In this document: positions 6,181 to 11,869 of the stretch, piece by piece
Position numbering within the stretch: the first letter of the stretch is position 1
Layout of the letters: every line of letters begins with the position of its first letter
Origin: Acidobacteriaceae bacterium
GTDB lineage: Bacteria; Acidobacteriota; Terriglobia; Terriglobales; Acidobacteriaceae
NCBI GenBank assembly: GCA_003139975.1
Contig: PLHN01000097.1
Span: 12,502-24,370 of the forward strand
Direction: 5' to 3'
DNA: 11,869 bases
Program-made: the position numbers and the translations under genes
Notes under the pieces: generated by a model
The model's input: the letters and a program-made list of their open reading frames with translations, nothing else
What the model was told of the DNA's origin: nothing
The model's database searches: none

Positions 6181-8262
6181 ATGTCGCGTCCTACAGTGAA
6201 TAGGCAACTTCCACAAACGAGATCTGCGGATCCTCTTCGACGCATGCGGCAGGTCGAGGGCCGCGAGTGGTGGCTGTGGGGATTCGCTGTCGCCGTCACC
6301 CTGGTTCTGACCTTCGGCATTCTCTCTTTAACCTTCCCGGGATTTCACTTGCCTACAGACAGGCTTTACACGCTGAGCCTGAAGGAATGGGTACGGGGGC
6401 TAGTCGCGCTGGTGTTGTTGTTTGATATTTATACGGTCTATCAGCATCTGTTGCTGCAACGTGTGCGGCGCCAACTCGCAGAAAACACCAGGCTCTTTCA
6501 ACTGATCAGCGAAAACGCAGCAGACATGATCGCGGTGGTGGACACGAATGGGCACCGCCTTTACAACAGTCCCGCGTATCAGCGGATCCTCGGGTATAGC
6601 CCAGAGGAACTGGCAGCGACACCCGCTACTCATCAGATTCACCCAGACGATTGCGCCCGGGTGTCGGAAGCGGCAGAGAAGGCCCGGCTGACCGGCATCG
6701 GCGAGCGGCTCGAATATCGCATTCGCCACAAGGATGGGTCGTGGAGGATGCTCGAATCAACAGCCAGCGCGATTCGCGGGCCAAACGGCGAGAGCGAAGG
6801 TCTGGTGATCGTTAACCGGGACATCACCGATCGTAAACGCGCCGAAGATCTGCTGGTGCACAACGCCTTTCATGATGGGCTGACGGATCTTCCGAACCGC
6901 GCGTTATTTCTCGACCGTATGGGCCGGGCAATTGCCGTCGCGCGGCGCCACGCCGACTTCAAGTTTGCAGTTCTGTTTATTGATATAGATGGATTCAAGG
7001 TTTTCAATGACAGTCTCGGTCATGCAACGGGAGACGCTCTGCTGATCCAGATCGCACAACGGCTGAGCGCGTGCCTTCGCCGGGCCGACACAATCTCGCG
7101 GGCGAGATTCGACGACAGCCCGGAATTACCGGTAGGCGAGAACACACTAGCCCGTCCCGGAGGGGATGAATTCGTAGTGCTCGCCGAAGAGCTTGGCAAC
7201 CCGAGCGACGCCATCCGAGTGGCCGAACGCATTCAGGAAAAGCTGGCTGTTCCCTTCTCGCTGGGCAGCCACAAGATCGGTGTCACGGCGAGTATTGGAA
7301 TTGTCTTTAAAGGCCACATAGGTAACGAGGCTCCGGAGGAATTGCTGCGCGACGCCGAGATCGCGATGTACCGCGCCAAGCATTCAGGGAAAGCGCGCTG
7401 CGAGGTTTTTGACAACGCAATGCATGCCGGCGCCGTCAAGCGCCTGCAACTCGAAACGGACATGCGCAAGGCGCTGGAAATGGGTGAGTTTCTCGTCTAC
7501 TACCAGCCGATTGTGTCGCTAGGCAACAGACAGATTGTTGGCTTTGAGGCTCTTACGCGGTGGCAACGCCCGCAGGGGATCGTAATGCCGGGCGAGTTCA
7601 TAGCGGTTGCAGATGAGACCGGTGTCATCGTCTCCATCAACCAGCAATTGATGCTGGACTCATTCCGGCAGTTGCGGCGGTGGCAGGAGCTTTTCCCCGG
7701 CGATCCTCCTCTTACCATGAGCGTCAACATCAGCCCAAGACAATTCCAGCAGGCCGGCCTGAGCGCGCAGATTAGCCAGATTTTGCAGCAAAGCGGTGTT
7801 GATCCAAATTGCGTGAACCTGGAAATCACCGAAACGATAGCCATGGCTGATGCTCAAAAATCCGCCGTTGTGCTCCAGGAGCTAAAAGCGCTGGGTGTGC
7901 ATTTGGAGATCGACGACTTCGGGACAGGCTACTCGTCCCTCAGCCGACTGCAGCGCTTCCCTGTGGACACGTTGAAGATCGACCGCGCTTTTGTTTCGCG
8001 GATGGATAGCGACCCTGAAACCCACGAAATCGTTCGCACCATCGTCATGCTCGCTCAGAATCTGGGTCTAAAAGTTGTGGCCGAGGGCGTCGAAACGGAG
8101 GAGCAGGTCGAGATGCTGAAGCGGGTCAGTTGCAAATGGGCGCAAGGCTACCTGTTCTCGAAACCTGCCGCTCCGCCTGCCGTCGAGAGACTACTGGAGT
8201 GCAACAGGAGGCGCGCCGTGCCCCTCCATCGAGCGAAAGCAGGCGCTTCGAGCGCCGGGTGA
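6181..8262 (+). CDS. Membrane PAS-GGDEF-EAL protein (c-di-GMP cyclase/phosphodiesterase)
   Basis: The 693-residue protein has two membrane helices (about 30-50 and 70-92) with a short external loop, a PAS domain (about 105-222), a GGDEF domain (about 225-400) and an EAL domain (about 415-680). The cyclase signature GGDEF (327-331) is intact. The EAL domain keeps E456-A-L, SVNIS, EITE, DDFGTGYS, LKID, AEGVE and AQGYLFSKP, which supply the metal ligands and the catalytic base, so hydrolysis of c-di-GMP to pGpG is expected. The inhibitory site RRAD (300-303) is separated from GGDEF by 23 residues rather than five, an 18-residue insertion. Either activity may dominate, depending on the PAS signal. 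The start is uncertain: the ATG at 6181 has only a weak ribosome site, a TTG at 6148 follows AAGGCGAG, and the open frame extends back to a TTG at 6088 inside the upstream gene. Confidence 0.93.
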   Translation: MSRPTVNRQLPQTRSADPLRRMRQVEGREWWLWGFAVAVTLVLTFGILSLTFPGFHLPTDRLYTLSLKEWVRGLVALVLLFDIYTVYQHLLLQRVRRQLAENTRLFQLISENAADMIAVVDTNGHRLYNSPAYQRILGYSPEELAATPATHQIHPDDCARVSEAAEKARLTGIGERLEYRIRHKDGSWRMLESTASAIRGPNGESEGLVIVNRDITDRKRAEDLLVHNAFHDGLTDLPNRALFLDRMGRAIAVARRHADFKFAVLFIDIDGFKVFNDSLGHATGDALLIQIAQRLSACLRRADTISRARFDDSPELPVGENTLARPGGDEFVVLAEELGNPSDAIRVAERIQEKLAVPFSLGSHKIGVTASIGIVFKGHIGNEAPEELLRDAEIAMYRAKHSGKARCEVFDNAMHAGAVKRLQLETDMRKALEMGEFLVYYQPIVSLGNRQIVGFEALTRWQRPQGIVMPGEFIAVADETGVIVSINQQLMLDSFRQLRRWQELFPGDPPLTMSVNISPRQFQQAGLSAQISQILQQSGVDPNCVNLEITETIAMADAQKSAVVLQELKALGVHLEIDDFGTGYSSLSRLQRFPVDTLKIDRAFVSRMDSDPETHEIVRTIVMLAQNLGLKVVAEGVETEEQVEMLKRVSCKWAQGYLFSKPAAPPAVERLLECNRRRAVPLHRAKAGASSAG

Positions 8263-8316
8263 TCGGCTGACAAAGACACATCTCTCGACGTACTGGTTCT
8301 AAATGAAAGGCTGGGT

Positions 8317-9369
8317 TTGCAATTGCAACAAGTGCTGAAAAAGGAACACGGAGAACTTAGCCAGGCACAAGTGCTGGTCGCGGAGGATTCGGCAGTTTAC
8401 CGGCACCTCCTGAGCTCGCATCTCCAGGAGTGGGGTCTTCCATTCCTAATCGCGAAAGACGGGTCTGAGGCCTGGAGGTTTCTGCAGCGCCCAGATTGCC
8501 CTAAGCTGGTCCTCCTGGATTGGGTGCTTCCCGACATTGACGGTGTCGAACTCTGCCGCAGGATTCGACTCGCAGACGCAGAAAAGTCGTACTCCTATGT
8601 GATCCTCTTGACCGGAAAAGGTGCCAAGGCGGACTTGTTGGAGGCGATGCAAGCCGGCGCTGACGATTACCTGGTTAAACCCTTTGATCAGCTGGAATTG
8701 AGAGCTCGTCTTTTGGTAGGCAAGCGCATCGTCGAGCTGCACAAACAACTTGTGTCGGCGAAGGAATCGCTGCGCTATTCCGCGACCCACGACTCCTTGA
8801 CCGGCATACTGAATCGCGGCGAAGTCTTCGATTCCCTCCGTCGCGAGTTAGACCGAGCCAAGCGAAGCCGTAAGCCGGTCAGCATCATCATGGCTGACGT
8901 TGACCACTTCAAGGATGTGAACGACACACTCGGTCATCCTTTCGGAGACGAGGCCCTTAAGGAGATCACCAGACGATTTCGGTCGAAACTGCGCCTTTAC
9001 GACAGCTTGGGGAGATGTGGCGGCGAGGAATTCCTCATAGTCTTGCCAGACTGCGATTTGCGGTCCGCGATGGTCAGGGCAGACGAGTTGCGGGCCTGCA
9101 TTGGCAGCGAGCCGATAGCCCTCTCCGGAACATCGCGAAGCATCACCGTGAGCATGGGAGTGGCACTTTCAGCTCACCAAGCAGCTGATGACATAACCGC
9201 GCTGCTCAATCGGGCGGACCGGGGTCTCTACCTCGCTAAGCAGAGTGGCAGGGATTGCGTGGCCCATGTCGACCATGCACCCGCAAGGCCTGACAATCAA
9301 ATCATCGAAAAGACTAAGTCGGTCGGAGGGTCGGCGCCATATCCTCCTGCCCACTCGAAGATAGGATGA
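8317..9369 (+). CDS. PleD/WspR-like receiver-GGDEF diguanylate cyclase
   Basis: The 350-residue protein has a full receiver (about 17-130) with the acidic pair E23-D24, phospho-acceptor D68 in LVLLDWVLP, T99 and K121-P-F. A helical linker (about 133-153) leads to a GGDEF domain (about 154-310). The active site GGEEF is at 235-239 and the product-inhibition site RLYD at 226-229 lies exactly five residues before it, so both cyclase activity and c-di-GMP feedback are expected. Phosphorylation at D68 should drive dimerisation and conversion of two GTP to c-di-GMP in the cytoplasm. The start is read as TTG at 8317 because AAAGG lies six bases upstream; the ATG at 8303 is in another frame. The tail after about 310 is low in hydrophobic residues and probably disordered. 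The gene follows the GGDEF-EAL gene by 54 bases and is likely cotranscribed. The cognate kinase is unknown. Confidence 0.94.
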   Translation: MQLQQVLKKEHGELSQAQVLVAEDSAVYRHLLSSHLQEWGLPFLIAKDGSEAWRFLQRPDCPKLVLLDWVLPDIDGVELCRRIRLADAEKSYSYVILLTGKGAKADLLEAMQAGADDYLVKPFDQLELRARLLVGKRIVELHKQLVSAKESLRYSATHDSLTGILNRGEVFDSLRRELDRAKRSRKPVSIIMADVDHFKDVNDTLGHPFGDEALKEITRRFRSKLRLYDSLGRCGGEEFLIVLPDCDLRSAMVRADELRACIGSEPIALSGTSRSITVSMGVALSAHQAADDITALLNRADRGLYLAKQSGRDCVAHVDHAPARPDNQIIEKTKSVGGSAPYPPAHSKIG

Positions 9370-9491
9370 GTATACGACCGTGAACATTTTCCTAAATACT
9401 AATATTTCTCAGCCAGTAATAGGCTTTCCTGTCGCTTCGGTTTCTGACGGCGAGGATTCTGAGCAATGCGGTCCAAATTAACTTTGCCCTG

Positions 9492-9519
9492 TTTGCGCAA
9501 GAGCACTGCACCGCGCAAA
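9492..9519 (+). promoter_or_regulatory. Stem-loop just before the ribosome site of the PilZ gene
   Basis: TTTGCGC (9492-9498) and GCGCAAA (9513-9519) form a perfect 7-base inverted repeat with a 14-base loop. It ends immediately before the AAAGG ribosome site of the gene at 9534. It could modulate translation or serve as an operator. I compared it by eye with the c-di-GMP-I riboswitch pattern and saw no match. Confidence 0.4.
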
Positions 9520-9533
9520 GAAAGGTACAAACC

Positions 9534-9890
9534 ATGATCAATAACTACCCGAATAACCGCCGCGAATACGCACGCATAACAATGAGCGTGCCGGTCGAAA
9601 TACACGCTGACGCCGCCGACAGCCCGATTCGTTGCGCTACCGCAGATTTGAGCTTGGGCGGTTGCTACATCGAAACAATCTTTCCTTTCCCCATCGGGAC
9701 TAACTTGGATCTGCAGCTTTCCCTCGGAACTATCGTTTTGATCGCCGCGACCGTGGTCACCTGCGATCCGCAAGTGGGGAATGGCATACGGTTTATGAGA
9801 ATGCTCCCCGAGGATCGTGAGACGCTTGAAGCCTTCCTGCAAGCCGCTCAGCAAACTCACGACTCGCGCTCGTGGGCAGCCGGTGCGTGA
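9534..9890 (+). CDS. Stand-alone PilZ domain protein (c-di-GMP receptor)
   Basis: This 118-residue protein is essentially one PilZ domain. The first c-di-GMP motif is in RREYAR (R10-R14 give RxxxR), and the second is DLSLGG (D38, S40, G43). Both are intact, so c-di-GMP binding is expected. The barrel strands follow to about residue 105, and the last dozen residues are Ala/Ser-rich. The ATG at 9534 has AAAGG eight bases upstream. The gene follows the diguanylate cyclase by 164 bases on the same strand. Single-domain PilZ proteins act as adaptors for pili, flagella or polysaccharide synthases; which applies here cannot be read from the sequence. Confidence 0.93.
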   Translation: MINNYPNNRREYARITMSVPVEIHADAADSPIRCATADLSLGGCYIETIFPFPIGTNLDLQLSLGTIVLIAATVVTCDPQVGNGIRFMRMLPEDRETLEAFLQAAQQTHDSRSWAAGA

Positions 9891-10332
9891 ATAGTTCAGA
9901 CCGACGAGCCGTGCCTTTGCCAGCTTGCCGGTACGGTGTGACCGCCGTATTGCCCTCGGGCGGGTAATGCTGCGCGAAGGCGACAGGACGTTGGACGCCG
10001 TAGTAGGTTCTAGTCAGCGGACACGACCGGACAGCTAACTCCTTATGATACCGGCATCCGATAACTCTGACTCTAGAGCGATTCCGTGTCGATACATCCC
10101 ATATCAGAAATGTTGTCTTAGAACAGGGTTGTCTGGAATTCATACATGTGTTTCCAGCGATTGGTCAGCCTATACAACTAACTCGTCGATAGCTGCAATG
10201 CTAACTACCAATGTTTGATAGAGGTTAGATAGTTGAATCATTAAGGCACGCTAGTTGCTGTAGTATTTGCAGCAATTAGTCCAGCGGAAGCGATCAATGC
10301 ATCGCTCAACGTCGTCGCCATGGAGGTATTTG
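9891..10332. promoter_or_regulatory. AT-richer intergenic region upstream of the lipoprotein gene
   Basis: No gene is supported in this 442-base stretch. The second half is AT-richer than the neighbouring genes and holds several short inverted repeats: CTGGAA/TTCCAG (10133-10138 and 10152-10157), ATTGGT/ACCAAT (10160-10165 and 10207-10212) and TTGCTG/CAGCAA (10255-10260 and 10270-10275, nine-base loop). A TTGATA at 10215 could be a -35 element, but no good -10 box follows at the right distance. It most likely holds the promoter and a structured leader of the lipoprotein gene. A TACGG/CCGTA hairpin near 9930-9950, after the PilZ gene, has no T-run and is not a clear terminator. Confidence 0.45.
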
Positions 10333-10728
10333 ATGAAGTTCCATCGGTTGGCCCTTTTTTTGGTAACCACCGCAATGACGGCCCTACTCGCCGGCTGCGC
10401 CGGATTGGGCTCAAAACCCCCAATCGGCGTTGCCTTCACAGCGGGCTTGACGCCGCCCACTTCCATGGACGCTAGCGCCAACATCAATGTTGCTGCCACC
10501 GTTACCAACGACCCAGGACACGCCGGCGTGAACTGGACCGTCACCTGTGGCAGTGACCCATGCGGATATTTCGACACAGCAAATCCCGTCGCCAGCGGTT
10601 CTCCCGTCGCCTATCACGCCCCAGATAGTGTCCCCAGCGAAAACACAGTGACCCTGACCGCAACATCGGTCACCGATAGCTCCAAGTCCGTCTCCGCCGC
10701 CATAACCATCACGTCGAATCCAAAATAG
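10333..10728 (+). CDS. Small lipoprotein with one Ig-like domain
   Basis: The 131-residue protein begins with a lipoprotein signal peptide: K/R near the start, a hydrophobic stretch and a lipobox LLAGC with the modified cysteine at residue 22. The mature part (about 110 residues) is a single bacterial Ig-like domain with VTNDPGHAGVNWTV, a C-x-x-D-x-C pair in TCGSDPCG, and the closing strand TVTLTATSVTDSSKSVSA. I recall these features from tandem Ig repeats in large acidobacterial surface proteins; here there is one copy on a lipid anchor. The start at 10333 is fixed by GGAGG ending six bases upstream. It probably sits in the outer membrane or periplasm, in adhesion or as a structural partner, but no specific function can be given. 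It precedes a PilZ gene by 72 bases on the same strand. Confidence 0.88.
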   Translation: MKFHRLALFLVTTAMTALLAGCAGLGSKPPIGVAFTAGLTPPTSMDASANINVAATVTNDPGHAGVNWTVTCGSDPCGYFDTANPVASGSPVAYHAPDSVPSENTVTLTATSVTDSSKSVSAAITITSNPK

Positions 10729-10800
10729 GATTCTGGCTTCGTCACTGGAGGCGAGCGCGCCCTCGATGATCGCGGTGAAAAGAAGGAATGGCCATATCGC

Positions 10801-11181
10801 ATGGCCCGTTTGATGGAAGGTGAAGAACAACCCGCAGCCGCCCTGCTTTACGGCACCGGTGGCGCTTGTCGCCAGCCTCGGTTCAAACTCGCGGTTGCGG
10901 TCAGTATCAATTCCCGGACGTGCGGCGTGCTGAAGGGCGATACGGTGGACATGAGCGAATCGGGACTTGCAGCCATGTTCAGAATTGAAGTTCCTATGGG
11001 TGAGGTCGTGGAGTTGAACTTCACGCTTCCGTTGGGACCTGTAACGATTTACGCGATCGTCCGTCAAAGGAACGCTTTTCGCTACGGCTTCCAGTTCCTT
11101 GAGTCTAACGGCGTGAACGAGATCATTCGCCAGTCCTGCCGTCAACTGGCGGTTGAACAAGTCCTCACAGGTGAGCCATGA
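10801..11181 (+). CDS. PilZ domain protein with altered first c-di-GMP motif
   Basis: The 126-residue protein is a single PilZ domain after a short N-terminal extension. The second motif is intact (D50-M-S52-E-S-G55), and the strand pattern through YAIVRQRNAFRYGFQFLE is typical. The first motif reads CRQPR at 23-27, so the first arginine of RxxxR is a cysteine; R24 is next to it but out of register. Binding of c-di-GMP may be weakened. The start is not certain: the ATG at 10801 has AAGGA 13 bases upstream, which is rather far, and the ATG at 10813 has no site. It lies 72 bases after the lipoprotein gene and probably shares its transcript. An AGGTGA ribosome site at its end serves a short frame that overlaps its stop codon. 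Confidence 0.87.
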   Translation: MARLMEGEEQPAAALLYGTGGACRQPRFKLAVAVSINSRTCGVLKGDTVDMSESGLAAMFRIEVPMGEVVELNFTLPLGPVTIYAIVRQRNAFRYGFQFLESNGVNEIIRQSCRQLAVEQVLTGEP

Positions 11182-11359
11182 AACGCGACCGGCGTGGGCC
11201 TTTCCAGTCCATTTTTCTTTCGTGGGAGTGGCGGTGATTGGTTCTGCCGGTACACCGTCAGGACGGGACCCGGCGGCCAAGTCCAATATCGCCATTTCAT
11301 CCTTCGGGGAGCCTACAGCCAAAGTCGCCGGAAGGTCGGTGCTACGTGACTGGCGATAA
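11178..11359 (+). pseudogene. Possible small secreted protein broken by a frameshift
   Basis: An ATG at 11178 overlaps the TGA of the PilZ gene (ATGA) and has AGGTGA just upstream, a classic coupled start. Its frame stops after 19 codons. One extra base in the T-run at 11212-11216 would join it to the frame ending at 11359. This would give about 60 residues that begin with basic residues, then a hydrophobic SFVGVAVIGSAG stretch like a signal peptide, then a polar tail. The join is inferred, not seen. It could be a real frameshift, a sequencing error at the homopolymer, or chance. The product resembles no family I know. Confidence 0.3.
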
Positions 11360-11670
11360 GCCATTGGTTCATTGTTAAACCGCACGAGAAGGACTTTCGC
11401 CGACGGGGGCTGCTGACTGCCCTTGTTGCGTGCGAACTCACAAATTTCCAACGAGTGCCGCAACGATTCGAAACCGGAAGAGTAATGCGGCCCGAATATC
11501 CGTCTCGCTCGTGGCCGCCATGTTGCTCGCCCTGGTCGCTGAAGCTACAACCCGATTGCAGCCCTCGATTTGGGCGGTTGCTCACGAGAGAGTCAGGTCA
11601 CTACATTGCTGGCGTGGCGATAGCCCCAACCACGCTGCAAGGATGATGAAGGCAGGTGCAGCAGGGGCGG
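11360..11670. other. Stretch without a supported gene
   Basis: No convincing gene is seen in this 311-base stretch. A plus-strand frame from a GTG at 11430 to 11687 (85 codons) contains a hydrophobic run SVSLVAAMLLALVAEA that could be a signal or membrane helix. However, it has no ribosome site, its tail is odd in composition, and it runs into the end of the opposite gene. Frames on the minus strand look like chance. The region may hold gene remnants and the shared downstream ends of two converging transcripts. Confidence 0.4.
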
Positions 11671-11869
11671 TTAGCGAATCAGAATGATGTTGTTGGCGAC
11701 GAAACCACTTTCACCGGCGACCATCAGCCGCATCGTGATGCATTCTGCTTTGTAATGGTGCGTCCGATGCAACAGGTAGACAACGCCAATGCCCGCGCCA
11801 AAACCCAAAGCGGACCCAGCAGCCTGTCCAGCCGCACCACGCGTGACGAAGGGGCGCATGATGGGATTG
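11671..11869 (-). CDS. C-terminal end of a small membrane protein, cut by the right edge
   Basis: The minus-strand frame is open from the right edge to a TAA at 11671-11673, giving about 65 residues. It contains a Gly/Ala-rich hydrophobic segment (GSALGFGAGIGVVYLLHRT), a His-rich turn (HRTHHYK) and a final segment ending NNIILIR. This resembles the C-terminal part of small acidobacterial hypothetical proteins with two or three membrane helices and a basic, His-rich loop, but that is recollection, not a search. An ATG at 11857-11859 could be a start, yet the frame continues upstream (N-P-I before it), so the true start is probably outside the window. Function unknown. Confidence 0.6.
   Translation of the reverse strand, partial: NPIMRPFVTRGAAGQAAGSALGFGAGIGVVYLLHRTHHYKAECITMRLMVAGESGFVANNIILIR

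Noticed and set aside
9440..9533. A c-di-GMP riboswitch before the PilZ gene
   Set aside because: The bases GCGCAAAG and ACAAACC recall parts of the c-di-GMP-I consensus, but their order and the flanking stems do not fit.
9399..9860. A 153-codon minus-strand frame
   Set aside because: It is antisense to the PilZ gene with both c-di-GMP motifs; its own product shows no domain.
10411..11463. A 350-codon open frame on the minus strand
   Set aside because: It lies antisense to the lipoprotein and PilZ genes, both of which have clear domains and one a perfect ribosome site. The product has no recognisable motif and reflects codon bias on the other strand.
1..11869. CRISPR arrays, tRNA or rRNA genes, insertion sequences
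   Set aside because: No regularly spaced repeats, cloverleaf-like sequences, rRNA-like segments or transposase motifs were seen by eye on either strand.

Overview
The window reads as a chromosomal segment of an Acidobacteriota bacterium, probably Terriglobia-like. This rests on recalled family features, not a search. The type IV pilin closely resembles acidobacterial PilA-type pilins. The small lipoprotein carries the Ig-like domain typical of that phylum, and the receiver-PilZ proteins are of a kind I associate with it. Codon use is moderately GC-rich, and AT-richer patches mark the intergenic regions.

Layout. Positions 1-2887 (minus) hold most of a large membrane sensor histidine kinase with about ten membrane helices, four PAS domains and an H-box; its kinase ATPase end lies beyond the left edge. 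A gene-free stretch (2888-3324) with inverted repeats follows. From 5067 down to 3325 a compact minus-strand operon encodes a degenerate receiver-PilZ protein, a type IV pilin whose start lies inside the upstream gene, and a receiver-only response regulator. A divergent intergenic region (5068-5446) separates this operon from a plus-strand series. That series is a second receiver-PilZ protein (5447-6136), a membrane PAS-GGDEF-EAL protein (6181-8262), a PleD-like receiver-GGDEF protein (8317-9369) and a stand-alone PilZ protein (9534-9890). After an AT-rich gap come an Ig-domain lipoprotein (10333-10728) and a PilZ protein with an altered first c-di-GMP motif (10801-11181). Then follow a possibly frameshifted small secreted protein, a stretch with no convincing gene, and the C-terminal end of a small membrane protein on the minus strand at the right edge.

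How the genes may work together. Nearly everything concerns phospho-signalling and cyclic di-GMP. There are two GGDEF proteins, one of which also has an intact EAL domain, and four PilZ proteins. Two of those PilZ proteins are fused to receiver-like domains that have lost phosphorylation residues. A pilin lies inside the regulatory operon. The simplest reading is a c-di-GMP hub that couples two-component input to surface pili, adhesion or twitching. All individual domains are known; the unusual points are the arrangement and several motif departures (a four-cysteine cluster in PAS1, an insertion in a GGDEF domain, degenerate receivers, altered PilZ motifs).
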